Origin: JBBRVP01 sp038246785
GTDB lineage: Bacteria > Actinomycetota > Actinomycetes > Jiangellales > Jiangellaceae
Length of the DNA: 38,941 nt
Direction of reading: 5' to 3'
Assembly: GCA_038246785.1 (NCBI GenBank)
Contig: JBBRVP010000031.1
Coordinates: forward strand, 1-38,941
Position numbers and translations under genes: made by a program. A model generated the notes under the pieces. It made no database searches. It saw only the letters and a program-made list of their open reading frames with translations, and had not been told where the DNA came from. Shown here one piece after another: positions 31,148 to 38,871 of the stretch. Numbering within the stretch: the stretch's first letter is position 1; every line of letters begins with the position of its first letter.

Positions 31148-31561
31148 TCAGCCGGAGTCCCGGGCGCGATCGGTGTAGGTGCCCGCGGTGAGCGTCGCGT
31201 AGGACCGCGCGACGATCGTCTCGAGCACCTCGAGATCGACTGTCTGCAGGTCCTTGAGGTAGATGCAGCCGACGCCGGTGCTGTGCGGTCCGAGCCGCCC
31301 GAGCAGCTCGGCATGCGCTCCGACCCCGTCCATGACATAGACCGTGGTGGCCGCCTTGCGCGCCGCGAACGCGGCGGCGGGAGCGTCGCCCTCGCGGCCG
31401 CTGGCGTAGCGGTAGTGGTACTGGCCGAACCCGACAGCGCTGCCCGACATCTGTGGCTTCTCGCCGGTGGCCCGTCGCATCAGCTCGACGAGCGTCTCGG
31501 CGTCCCTACGGCGCCTGGGCGAGGCGATCTTCTCGAGGTAGTCCTGCACGCCCGCGTCCAT
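31148..31561 (-). CDS. DUF1801-domain protein
   Basis: A 137-residue protein. It starts MDAGVQDYLEKIASPRRRRD and has AETLVELMRRATGEKPQMSGSAVGFGQYHYRYASGREGDAPAAAFAARKAATTVYVMDGV, the DUF1801 (YdhG-like) pattern with the GFGxYHYxYASGREGD block. The C-terminal part (GVGCIYLKDLQTVDLEVLETIVARSYATL) completes the fold. Function is unknown; members often sit beside other small cytoplasmic proteins. The ATG at 31561 follows GGGAGGGTGG. It lies 17 nt after the marR stop, so it is probably in the marR transcript. Confidence 0.85.
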   Translation of the reverse strand: MDAGVQDYLEKIASPRRRRDAETLVELMRRATGEKPQMSGSAVGFGQYHYRYASGREGDAPAAAFAARKAATTVYVMDGVGAHAELLGRLGPHSTGVGCIYLKDLQTVDLEVLETIVARSYATLTAGTYTDRARDSG

Positions 31562-31578
31562 CACGCCACCCTCCCACG

Positions 31579-32037
31579 TCATGCGTACGGGTCGGTGATC
31601 TCCCGAAGCCGGACGAGGGCCGCCCGCAGCTGCCGGCTCGCCCGGGGGCCGAGGTGCGCCGCCCACTCGGCCTCGATCGCCTCCTCCTTCTGTCGGGCGA
31701 CGGCGATACCCGCCCTGCCGCGCTCGGTGATCGTCACCAGCTTCGCGCGGGAGTCGTCGGGGTCGGCGCTCCGCTGCACGTAGCCAGCGTCCTCGAGCTG
31801 GTCGACGAGATAGCCCGCGGTCTGCTTGGTGACCTGGGCCGCCTCGGCGAGCCGGGTCAGGCGTGACCCCTGCTCGTCGATGCGCTGGAACAGCCGGGCC
31901 TGCGCCAGCGTGATCGGGTACCCGGCTGCCTCGACGGTCTGCAGGATCCGCTGCTCCATGTGCCGGTACGGGATGAACAGGAGCACTCCGAGGCTTGGCT
32001 GCACCGAAGCAGGAGTCCCTTGCATTCGCGGCATCAT
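31579..32037 (-). CDS. MarR-family transcriptional regulator
   Basis: A 152-residue winged-helix dimer. Residues about 25-60 form the first helices (HMEQRILQTVEAAGYPITLAQARLFQRI), then LTRLAEAAQVTKQTAGYLVDQLEDAGYVQRSADPDDSRAKLVTITERGRAG is the helix-turn-helix and wing with the family DxRxK/DSRAK motif. The ATG at 32037 has TATCCT 6 nt upstream on the reverse strand. That -10 lies inside a perfect inverted repeat shared with the divergent isomerase gene, which indicates autoregulation together with control of the neighbour. Confidence 0.93.
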   Translation of the reverse strand: MMPRMQGTPASVQPSLGVLLFIPYRHMEQRILQTVEAAGYPITLAQARLFQRIDEQGSRLTRLAEAAQVTKQTAGYLVDQLEDAGYVQRSADPDDSRAKLVTITERGRAGIAVARQKEEAIEAEWAAHLGPRASRQLRAALVRLREITDPYA

Positions 32038-32038
32038 G

Positions 32039-32075
32039 CCTGCAGGATAGTCAGTGTCTCTGACTATCCTGCAGG
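32039..32075. promoter_or_regulatory. MarR operator: perfect inverted repeat over two divergent promoters
   Basis: CCTGCAGGATAGTCAG (32039-32054) and CTGACTATCCTGCAGG (32060-32075) are perfect complements around TGTCT. Each arm holds a TATCCT: on the reverse strand (32044-32049) it is 6 nt before the marR ATG; on the forward strand (32065-32070) it precedes the isomerase gene, whose AGGAGG (32073-32078) also overlaps the repeat. One protein on this site would shut both promoters. Confidence 0.75.
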
Positions 32076-32084
32076 AGGGGACCC

Positions 32085-32714
32085 ATGGACGTCGAGGTGC
32101 AGTGGTCGGCGATCGAGGCCGAACGGCTCAGCCTGGCGGACCTGCTGGACGACCTGACGCCCGGGCAGTGGGAGTCGCCCTCGCTGTGCTCGGAGTGGCG
32201 GGTACGGGACGTGGCCGCCCACGTGGCCATGACGCCCACCGCTCCGAGCCCGTGGACCATCGTCCGAGGACTCGTCAAAGCCCGGGGCCAGTTGTGGGCT
32301 TTCGGCCGTGACGTCGCGCGCGAGCATGCACAGCGCCCGGTCGACGAGATCGTCCACGAGCTCCGCCGGGACGCCGCTACGCGCACGATGCCGTTCGTGA
32401 CGAACGGGCAGAACATCCTCATGGACGTCCTGGTGCACGGGCAGGACATCGCAGTGCCGCTCGGGATCAGCCGTCCGATGCCGACCGAGGCGGCGCTCGC
32501 GGGCTTCGAGCGGGTCTGGACAACAGGCTGGCCGTTCCATGCGCAGCGGCGGCTGCGCGGTTTCCGGCTCGTGGCCACGGATGCGGATCTGTCCGTGGGA
32601 GCCGGCCAGGTCATCGAGGGGCCGCTCAGCGACCTGCTCCTGCTCATGACGGGACGGACCGCTGCCGCCGCCGCCCGGCTGCGCGGGCCGGGCATAGGCT
32701 CGCTCGTCGCCTGA
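32085..32714 (+). CDS. Maleylpyruvate isomerase family mycothiol-dependent enzyme
   Basis: A 209-residue protein of the MDMPI/DinB-like family. The N-terminal domain has LLDDLTPGQWESPSLCSEWRVRDVAAHVAM, where the His of AAHVA is a metal ligand, and FVTNGQNILMDVLVHGQDIAVPLG gives the further ligands. The C-terminal 70 residues have the SCP2-like strand LVATDADLSVGAG and the GPLSDLLLLMTGRTAA helix. Members isomerise or detoxify substrates with mycothiol. The ATG at 32085 has AGGAGG 6 nt upstream. It is divergent from marR and shares its operator, so it is probably induced by a phenolic or oxidant ligand of MarR (inference). Confidence 0.88.
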   Translation: MDVEVQWSAIEAERLSLADLLDDLTPGQWESPSLCSEWRVRDVAAHVAMTPTAPSPWTIVRGLVKARGQLWAFGRDVAREHAQRPVDEIVHELRRDAATRTMPFVTNGQNILMDVLVHGQDIAVPLGISRPMPTEAALAGFERVWTTGWPFHAQRRLRGFRLVATDADLSVGAGQVIEGPLSDLLLLMTGRTAAAAARLRGPGIGSLVA

Positions 32715-32808
32715 GCCCGCTCGGGAAAGCTGACGGCATGACCAGGCGCACGCATCCCGACGGGTGGGTCGATCCCCCTGACGACCAGCACGAGACCGGG
32801 AACCCGAG

Positions 32809-32856
32809 ACCTGTCAGACGGTGGCGCAGCCCCAACCCCACCAGGGTCTGACAGGT
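32809..32856. terminator. Inverted repeat between convergent genes, CTGTCAG type
   Basis: ACCTGTCAGAC (32809-32819) pairs perfectly with GTCTGACAGGT (32846-32856); GGTGG/CCACC extend the stem with a 3-nt bulge on one side. It lies between the isomerase gene and the convergent monooxygenase gene, where a bidirectional terminator is expected. The outer CTGTCAG/CTGACAG ends match the repeat at 7135-7178. Confidence 0.55.
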
Positions 32857-32938
32857 TCACACAAGGGCTGGCCGTGGCCGGGTACCTCATCGGCCCGCTC
32901 CACGATGGCCAGCTCGCCGCCGCGGCCCACCATGGTCT

Positions 32939-34453
32939 TCATCGCTGGACCTGCTCGCGGTGGCACGCCGGCTCGCCTGCGGTGAGGCGGTAGGCGGCGG
33001 GGTCGAGGGACCTGGCCCGCTGCCGGTAGCTCCATGTCCAGTCCGGCCACAGCGTGGCGTTGCGTCCACTCCCATCGTGGTAGTAGCTCGTGCACCCGCC
33101 GGTCTCCCAGACGGTGGAGCGCATCCGGTCGTCGATCCAGCGGTTGTAGCGGTCGTGCGCCCCCTCGCTGACCTCGATCGTCGACGCGCCGACGGCGTCC
33201 ATGGCCCTGAGCGCGGCCATGACGTGCTCGATCTGCGCCTCGATCATGTAGACCATGGAGCTGTGCCCAAGCCCGCTGTTGGGGCCGAGGAACATGAAGA
33301 AGTTCGGGAACCCCGGAACGGCGACGCCGAGGTACGCGCGAGGGCTGCCCCGCCAGCGCTCGCTGAGCAGCCGGCCGCCACGACCGCGCACAAGGCCGGC
33401 GAACGGAACGTCGGTGACGTGGTAGCCGGTGCCGAAGATGATCGCGTCGACGTCGCGCTCGACACCGGTGGCGTCGACGACCGAATGCTCCGTGACCTCC
33501 CGCAGCGCCGACGGCACCAGCTCGACGTTGGGCCTGCCGAGCGCCGGGTACCACGCGTTGGAGGGCACCACCCGCTTGCAGCCGACCGTGTAGTCGGGTG
33601 TCACGAGAGCGCGGAGCCGAGCGTCGGGAACCTGTTTGGCGATGTGGGCCTTGGAAAGCTTCTCGACCAGGTGCATGAGGTCCGGCCGCTTGACGAAGCC
33701 AAGGACGAGCAGCTCCTTGGCGAGGTAGACCTTCGCTCGCTCGACCTTCTGGGCGATGGGGTGCCGCCGGAAGCGCGCGCGCTCCCGGTCGCTGATCGGC
33801 CGCTTGTCGTGCGGCATCACCCATGGCGCCGAGCGCTGGAAGACGTACAGCTGCTTGACGTCGTCGGCGATCTCCGGGACGTACTGGATCGCCGACGCAC
33901 CCGTGCCGATCGAGGCGACCCGCCTGCCCGCAAGGCGATAGGCGTGGTCCCAGCGCGCCGAGTGCATGACCTTGCCCGCGAAACGGTCCAGGCCCTCGAT
34001 GTCGGGTATTCGCGGCTCGGTCAGCGGGCCAACGCCGCTGAGCAGGACCTGAGCCGTGACGACTCCGGCGCTGGTGCGCACCTCCCAGCGCCGGTCGTCC
34101 TCGCGCCAGGCGGCCTCCCGCACCTCCACCCCGGTCCGCAGATGGGACCGCAGGCCGAACCGGTCGGCGCAGCGTCGCAGGTAGTCGCGGATCTCCGGCT
34201 GCGGCGAGTAGGTCGACGACCAGTCCGGGTTCGGGGCAAAGGAGAACGAGTAGAGGTGGGAAGGCACGTCGCAGATGCAGCCCGGGTAGGTGTTGGACTC
34301 CCAGACCCCGCCGACGTCAGCGTTGCGCTCGAGGATGACGAAGTCGTCGATCCCGGCGTCGCGCAGCCGGTGACCCATGCCGAGGCCGGAGAAGCCGGCG
34401 CCGATGATGACGATCCTCGCGCGACGCGGGAGGGGGCGGTAGCCGGAGCTCAC
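32939..34453 (-). CDS. Flavin-containing monooxygenase, Baeyer-Villiger type
   Basis: A 504-residue FAD- and NADPH-dependent monooxygenase. The FAD Rossmann motif is IVIIGAGFSGLGMGHRL (residues 14-30), the NADPH Rossmann motif VASIGTGASAIQYVPEI, and between them lies FAGKVMHSARWDH, the F-x-G-x-x-x-H-x-x-x-W fingerprint of type I Baeyer-Villiger monooxygenases. DAIIFGTGYHVTDVPF and FFMFLGPNSGLGH are typical of the C-terminal part. Such enzymes insert oxygen into ketones or oxidise S/N atoms; the substrate is not clear. The GTG at 34453 has TACCGT 6 nt upstream on the reverse strand. A methyltransferase gene lies 41 nt upstream on the same strand. Confidence 0.92.
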   Translation of the reverse strand: MSSGYRPLPRRARIVIIGAGFSGLGMGHRLRDAGIDDFVILERNADVGGVWESNTYPGCICDVPSHLYSFSFAPNPDWSSTYSPQPEIRDYLRRCADRFGLRSHLRTGVEVREAAWREDDRRWEVRTSAGVVTAQVLLSGVGPLTEPRIPDIEGLDRFAGKVMHSARWDHAYRLAGRRVASIGTGASAIQYVPEIADDVKQLYVFQRSAPWVMPHDKRPISDRERARFRRHPIAQKVERAKVYLAKELLVLGFVKRPDLMHLVEKLSKAHIAKQVPDARLRALVTPDYTVGCKRVVPSNAWYPALGRPNVELVPSALREVTEHSVVDATGVERDVDAIIFGTGYHVTDVPFAGLVRGRGGRLLSERWRGSPRAYLGVAVPGFPNFFMFLGPNSGLGHSSMVYMIEAQIEHVMAALRAMDAVGASTIEVSEGAHDRYNRWIDDRMRSTVWETGGCTSYYHDGSGRNATLWPDWTWSYRQRARSLDPAAYRLTAGEPACHREQVQR

Positions 34454-34494
34454 GGCGGGACGGTACAACCGGCGACCACCGGGCCCCGCCGGTC

Positions 34495-35220
34495 TTATCG
34501 GGAGTAGACGCTGACGTGGCGCTCGCTGGCGGCGGTGAACGGCTCGCGCTCCCAGCCTCCCCAGCGCTCGACCAAGTGCAGTCCGGCGAGCCGGGCCATC
34601 AGGTCCAGCTCGCCGGGCCAGGCGAGCCGGCACGAGATCGGACCCAGGCGTACGCCGGCGCTGGTGAAGGTGACGTGGTTCTCCTCGAGGATCTGGGTGA
34701 CCGGGTCGTATCGGTTGACGTCGAGGACCACCTCGTCGTTGGCGACGCGCTCGACGTCGACGTACTGCTTCCCGCGCAGCCACGCCGACGGCATGCCGGC
34801 CTCGACGACGAACACGCCGAAGTCGTCGAGGTGGCGCGCCGCGTTCTCGAAGCAGCGGACCTGGTCGTCCTGGGTCAGCAGGTTGAAGATGGTGTTGAAG
34901 ACCAGGTAGACGAGCCGGTACGCGCCGGGCGCGCGCACCTTCGACATGTCACCCATCGTCACGGCGACGGCGTCGCCGCCGGGCTTGGACCGCAGCCGGG
35001 CGACCATGTCCGGGGAGAGCTCGATCCCGTCGACCCGGATACCCCGTTCTGTCAGGGGCAACGCGATGCGCCCGGTCCCGACCGCGAGTTCGAGGGCGCG
35101 GCCATCGCCAGCCACAGCGGCGAGGAACTCGACGGTCTCGGCCTCGTCGCCGCGCGGACGGTCGTCGTAGCGTTCGGCGACGTCGGGACCGAAGCTCGTG
35201 GCCGGATCGAATCCCTCCAT
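34495..35220 (-). CDS. Class I SAM-dependent methyltransferase
   Basis: A 241-residue methyltransferase. Motif I is RALELAVGTGRIALPL (about residue 42-57), followed by VDGIELSPDMVARLR, the acidic end of strand 2, then VTMGDMSKVRAPGAYRLVYLVFNTIFNLLTQDDQVRCFENAARHL, which holds motifs post I and II. The C-terminal half (VVLDVNRYDPVTQILEENHVTF) is the substrate-side beta meander. The methyl acceptor is not identifiable. The ATG at 35220 has CAGGCT 6 nt upstream on the reverse strand. The monooxygenase gene follows on the same strand. Confidence 0.87.
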   Translation of the reverse strand: MEGFDPATSFGPDVAERYDDRPRGDEAETVEFLAAVAGDGRALELAVGTGRIALPLTERGIRVDGIELSPDMVARLRSKPGGDAVAVTMGDMSKVRAPGAYRLVYLVFNTIFNLLTQDDQVRCFENAARHLDDFGVFVVEAGMPSAWLRGKQYVDVERVANDEVVLDVNRYDPVTQILEENHVTFTSAGVRLGPISCRLAWPGELDLMARLAGLHLVERWGGWEREPFTAASERHVSVYSR

Positions 35221-35437
35221 GCCGCGAGCCTGGCCGGGCGCTGGCGGTCGCGACAACCGGGTTTCGGGCGCCTGGGCGAGAGGGGAACCGAACGTGCGCC
35301 GGGTCGCGCAGCATGTCGCGGCGGGCAGGCCGGTGCGGCGGTCGACCGCGAACGCCTTCGACGCGCACGGCGGGCTGGGTTGCGGTACGCGGCGGACTGG
35401 GCGCGCAACGCCTCGCTCACCACCGGCGGCCGCGGGT
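35221..35437. other. Non-coding or degenerate stretch next to IS-marked margin
   Basis: No convincing coding sequence is seen on either strand; long open frames here are GC-driven. It may hold the lost N-terminal half of the decayed methyltransferase that follows. Confidence 0.4.
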
Positions 35438-35681
35438 GACCCCGCGCTGCGCATCAGCCGCTTCCCGGATGGCTACGTCGACGCCAGCCGCTCCGAGTTG
35501 GTCGACGGGTTCATCCGCAAGACCCTCACCGCCATGATCGAGGGTATCCGTGAACCCGCTATCGCCGCTGGCCTGATCGACGCCAACCGCTTTGCCGTCG
35601 GGGATTCGGGACCTCGAACGATCCACCGAAGCCGACGGCGTGTTCTGTTACACCATCTTCAAGGCCACCGCGAGGAGATGA
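35438..35681 (+). pseudogene. C-terminal remnant of a second methyltransferase, frameshifted
   Basis: The frame of 35438 reads DPALRISRFPDGYVDASRSE, LVDGFIRKTLTAMIEGIREP and AIAAGLIDANRFAVG. At a run of four G (35600-35603) the sense jumps to another frame: IRDLERSTEADGVFCYTIFK then ATARR and TGA (35679-35681). The joined product resembles the last 80 residues of actinobacterial SAM-dependent methyltransferases (AMIEGVR, then DGVFCYTFFK-type ending). The N-terminal SAM-binding part is absent. It is therefore a decayed gene, or the indel is a sequencing error within an already truncated gene. Confidence 0.55.
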
Positions 35682-35862
35682 GTGACCAGATGGCGGTCCG
35701 GCCGCGGCGAGGCATTCACCGAGGCCGCCCTCACCAACGGCGCGACCGACTGGAAGTGGCACCCCCCAGTGGGGCGTCATCCTCAAGATCAGGTTCGCCG
35801 ACGAGGCGGCTCGTGAGGTGTTCCGGGCTCTTCCCGGCGTGCAAGCCGCTCTCGACGCGGTC
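35682..35862 (+). pseudogene. Remnant of a small hypothetical protein, frameshifted
   Basis: GTG at 35682 follows directly on the preceding TGA and has GAGGAG upstream. It reads VTRWRSGRGEAFTEAALTNG, then ATDWKWHP. At the C-run near 35762-35766 the reading moves to another frame: QWGVILKIRFADEAAREVFR and ALPGVQAALDAV. The second part has the look of a conserved small actinobacterial protein; its usual end is not found. One extra C explains the shift. It was probably coupled to the upstream methyltransferase gene. Confidence 0.5.
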
Positions 35863-36322
35863 CGGGTCCGCTGGTGGTGGACGCGGCCGCAACGACCCGT
35901 GGCGATGGGTTCCGGATCAGCAGAACAGGTCCCGCATCGGCGCCGCGGCGGAGGCCACCCACGTAGGGGCCCTCGGCGGACGACCAGGCGCGACGACGAG
36001 CGGGGCGCCGGATCGGGCGTCCGGTCGAGTCGTCGCAGGGGCACCTCATCGGAGGTGGAACAGGGTGACGGACCCGTCCCGGTGACTGGGCGGTTGTGAG
36101 AGCGCCTGGAGGATGCGGGGCCAGCCATGACTGGGCTATGTCCGAGCGCTGCGCCGGTCACCGCCACCGGGGTGCCGGTGGCGAGACGGCAGCCCGAGCA
36201 TCAGACTGGCCGCGCGCGCGCCGCAGCGGCTCGACCCAGCGCACGATGACCTGCCCTGACCTGGCCCGCACGGGCCGGAGTCCGGGCAAGGCACTCTCGT
36301 CGGCCAGAGCCGGTCGCGCCCG
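35863..36322. other. Stretch without an identifiable gene
   Basis: The open frames are long only because of base composition. The reverse-strand frame continues from the IS110 remnant to 36158 but does not resemble the rest of an IS110 transposase, which suggests a deletion or recombination joint near 36322. Confidence 0.4.
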
Positions 36323-36909
36323 GCAGTCGATGATCCGCAGCGCCGAGTTCACCTTCGCCCGCATCGCCGCCGGCAGCGCGAGCTGGGTCAGCAGGGCCCG
36401 CCCGCCGACGCCGAACAGATCGCTCATAGCCACCGGCACTCCAGCCCCGGCCAGCACGGCGTGCACCTCGCATTCGAGGTTCGAGCGTAGCCCGACCAGC
36501 TTGGCCCGGTGGCGCACCAGCTCCCGCAGCTGCCGGGTCGCCAGCGGCGCGATCCAGGCCTCCGGCAGCCGGCCCATCCGCAGCAGGTCGGCGAGGTCCA
36601 CGGCGTCCCGCTCGTCGTTCCTCACCCGGCCGGTAGGCGCACCCCCTGACCCCAGCGGGTGCGCCGGGTGCACCGACGCGCCCAACCACGGCCAGGGTGC
36701 GCCGCCCAGTACCAGCCGTAGCAGGCCTGCAGCACCACCTCCGGGGACTGCCCGGCCCTGTGCCATCACCGCGCGCAGGTACTCCGGGTCGTTGCTGATC
36801 CGGGTGGTCTCCAGCGTCTGCCCGTCCTCGGTCATCCGCACCAGGCACCGAGCGGCGCCGGTGCAAGTCGATCCCGACGACCTGACGTCCCTCATACTCT
36901 TCGCTCACA
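36323..36909 (-). pseudogene. IS110-family transposase, truncated and frameshifted
   Basis: The reverse-strand GTG at 36909, with GGGAGG upstream, starts VSEEYEGRQVVGIDLHRRRS, the RuvC-like DEDD N-terminus of IS110 transposases (first Asp in GIDLH). Sense then changes frame: VRMTEDGQTLETTRISNDPE, a third frame for SPEVVLQACYGWYWAA, and back for NDERDAVDLADLLRMGRLPEAWIAP and RELVRHRAKLVGLRSNLECE up to ALRIIDC. At least three lesions are needed, and the C-terminal serine-containing Tnp domain is missing. It cannot be active. Confidence 0.8.
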
Positions 36910-37044
36910 GGGGCCTCCCTTGTCGAGCGGTTCGAATGACAGTGAGCCGACGCGTCAGCACGATCGTCCCTCGGCGTGACACAGTAGGAAGGACCGCGCA
37001 AACGACCGCTCCGCATCCCTGAATCCCTCGTCGATGGAGGCCCC

Positions 37045-37368
37045 ATGCAGATCGAAGTCAGCACCGATCACAATGTCGTTGGCAGCGAGGCCCTGGTCGC
37101 TCAGGTCGAAGCGGTGGTCGCCGCTGCTCTGGACCGGTTCAGGGATCGTGTCACCCGAGTCGAGGTCCACCTGGGTGATGAGAGCGCTGGACGATCGACT
37201 CCATCGGACATGCGCTGCGTGATTGAAGCGCGGCCCGCTGGGACGCAACCGATCGCCGTGTCGGAAAGCGCCGCGACCAGCGATGCGGCGCTTTCCGCTG
37301 CAGTTCACAAGATGCAACGTGCGCTTGAGAGCGACTTCGGCCGGATTGACCGCCGACGAAGCAGATGA
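37045..37368 (+). CDS. HPF/RaiA-family ribosome-associated protein
   Basis: A 107-residue, single-domain homologue of hibernation-promoting factor. The fold is visible: MQIEVSTDHNVVGSEALVAQVEAVVAAALDRFRDRVTRVEVHLGDES (strand-helix-strand) and MRCVIEARPAGTQPIAVSESAATSDAALSAAVHKMQRALESDFGRI. It lacks the C-terminal dimerisation domain of long HPF, so it is of the short type. It would bind the 30S decoding region and silence ribosomes under stress. GGAGG precedes the ATG at 37045. It lies directly behind the IS110 remnant, on the opposite strand. Confidence 0.85.
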   Translation: MQIEVSTDHNVVGSEALVAQVEAVVAAALDRFRDRVTRVEVHLGDESAGRSTPSDMRCVIEARPAGTQPIAVSESAATSDAALSAAVHKMQRALESDFGRIDRRRSR

Positions 37369-37528
37369 GGCATTCCATCTCGGCTGTTCGTCATGGCCAC
37401 ATGCGGAACGAGGGTTCGGCTTGGAGCCGCGACACCGGGCACCGACCCGCGAGCCGTAGTGCCGCGACCTCGCGCCGGTTCGCCCGTGGGTATGACCGGA
37501 CCAGGCGCAGGTCGACGCGGAGCCCCCC

Positions 37529-38125
37529 TCAGGTGGCGTCGAGCTCCTGGTACATGCCGTCGGCGTAGTGGTTGGGCAGGTTGCAGACCAGCTCGTAGCG
37601 GCCCGCCGGCAGCGTGAGCGTCGTCCAGCCGACCGCCCCGGAGGTGATCCCCTCGCCGGTCCCGGCCGCGCAGGAGTTGGAGGCCTCGCCGAGGCTCCCG
37701 GTCTCGTCGACCGTGCCGTCCGCGTCGGGAACCCGCTGACCGGCGGCCGCGCCGTCGGGAAGCGGAAGGATCACCAGCTCATGGGTGCGCCACCCCACGT
37801 TCTGCGCCACGAAGCCGACCTGTCCGGTCGGAACCGTCGCCGGAACGGCCCGCAGCATCATGTGCGCGCCCATCGGGGCGGTGCCACCCATCCGCTGGGT
37901 CATCCCCAGGTCGCCGAGCACGACGCGGACCGTCGCTTCGGGCAGCGAGGCCGGGGCCGAGCAGGTCAGGCGGGAGAAGTGATACCCCGACGGCGCGCCA
38001 CCCATCATCCCGCCAGCGGAACCGCCTCCCATCACCCCGCCGGCCGTGGTGCCACCCCCGGAGCCGCAACCGGACAACAACCCTGCTGCGGCCAGACCGC
38101 AGATCACTGTGATGCCCTGGCGCAT
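37529..38125 (-). CDS. Cupredoxin-like lipoprotein with type-1 copper ligands
   Basis: A 198-residue exported protein. MRQGITVICGLAAAGLLSGC is a lipoprotein signal with the lipobox LLSGC (Cys20). A Gly/Met-rich linker (VMGGGSAGGMMGG) follows, then a cupredoxin domain with the ligand set H (GWRTHELVIL), C, H and M in YELVCNLPNHYADGMY, spaced as in plastocyanin-type blue copper sites. Two other Cys (LTCSAP, SNSCAAG) may form a disulfide. It would carry copper or electrons outside the membrane. The start is uncertain: GTG at 38137 or 38158 gives the same signal with a longer basic n-region. Confidence 0.85.
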   Translation of the reverse strand: MRQGITVICGLAAAGLLSGCGSGGGTTAGGVMGGGSAGGMMGGAPSGYHFSRLTCSAPASLPEATVRVVLGDLGMTQRMGGTAPMGAHMMLRAVPATVPTGQVGFVAQNVGWRTHELVILPLPDGAAAGQRVPDADGTVDETGSLGEASNSCAAGTGEGITSGAVGWTTLTLPAGRYELVCNLPNHYADGMYQELDAT

Positions 38126-38243
38126 GAGGCGGGTCACCCCACGATTGGACCCGCCCACACCGCCGTGCCCTCAGGGCCCTAGGTCCTGCCCCGCTTGATC
38201 CCTGCCCACCGTCTGCCCGTCGCGCCGCCGGGCGGCTCCGCCA

Positions 38244-38744
38244 TCAGGCGCCCACGGTGCTGGTCGAGACCGAGGCCCGCTGCTTGCCGTACTCCCGGTA
38301 GGTCAGCCACACGATGAAGACGTCGAAGACCGTGAGCAAGGCCACCCCGGCGGTGGGCTGCAGCACCAACCGGTACAGCTGGTAGCCGATGAACAGCAAC
38401 AGGAAGCCGATCATCCACGGGTACGCCCACAACCTGTCTTGCAGCACCGCCAGGACCAGCGCCACCTTCACGATGCCGTGGGACAGCAGGTACAGCGCCG
38501 CGAAGGTCTGCGACGACCCGGACAGGTGCTGCGCCCCCGCCAGCACATGCGTAGCCACGAAGTCCCTGGGGTCCTCCGACAGCTCGTGCTGGGTCACCGC
38601 GACCACCCAGCCCACCAGGGTCTCCTTCGACACCACGAGCAGCAGAACCCCGCCCACCATCTCCAGCAGGCCGTCGAGGCCCTTGAAGATCAAGGCGATC
38701 TCGAACGTCCAGTCCAACAGCCCCGAGGGGCGGAATCGGCTCAC
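38244..38744 (-). CDS. DUF2127-family membrane protein
   Basis: A 166-residue protein with four predicted transmembrane helices. The start SGLLDWTFEIALIFKGLDGLLEMVGGVLLL, the block YLLSHGIVKVALVLAVL and WMIGFLLLFIGYQLYRL identify DUF2127, a family without established function. The GTG at 38744 has GACAAT 5 nt upstream on the reverse strand. The cupredoxin gene follows 107 nt downstream on the same strand and may be in the same unit. Confidence 0.87.
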   Translation of the reverse strand: MSRFRPSGLLDWTFEIALIFKGLDGLLEMVGGVLLLVVSKETLVGWVVAVTQHELSEDPRDFVATHVLAGAQHLSGSSQTFAALYLLSHGIVKVALVLAVLQDRLWAYPWMIGFLLLFIGYQLYRLVLQPTAGVALLTVFDVFIVWLTYREYGKQRASVSTSTVGA

Positions 38745-38802
38745 CCGTCATTGTCACGCGCGACCGGCGGCCCGAGTGCCCGGCGCACCTACTGCCGGTT
38801 CT

Positions 38803-38820
38803 TAGAACGTGTTGGGAAAG
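38803..38820 (+). repeat. Probable left terminal repeat of an IS5-family element
   Basis: TAGAACGTGTTGGGAAAG resembles the terminal inverted repeats of actinobacterial IS5-group elements and precedes a transposase start by 51 nt. The right end is outside the window. Confidence 0.5.
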
Positions 38821-38871
38821 CACTCGGCGAGCCTCCGTGACTGTTGTGACTGAGGTGGCCAGTGTGGCGGT

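Noticed and set aside
35040..35060. CTGTCAGGGG inside the methyltransferase gene as a third copy of the dispersed hairpin
   Set aside because: There is no complementary CTGACAG partner nearby, and it is within coding sequence.
36915..36945. Possible tRNA T-arm (GGTTCGAAT) upstream of the IS110 remnant
   Set aside because: No acceptor stem, D-arm or anticodon arm can be built around it. No tRNA or rRNA gene was found in the window.
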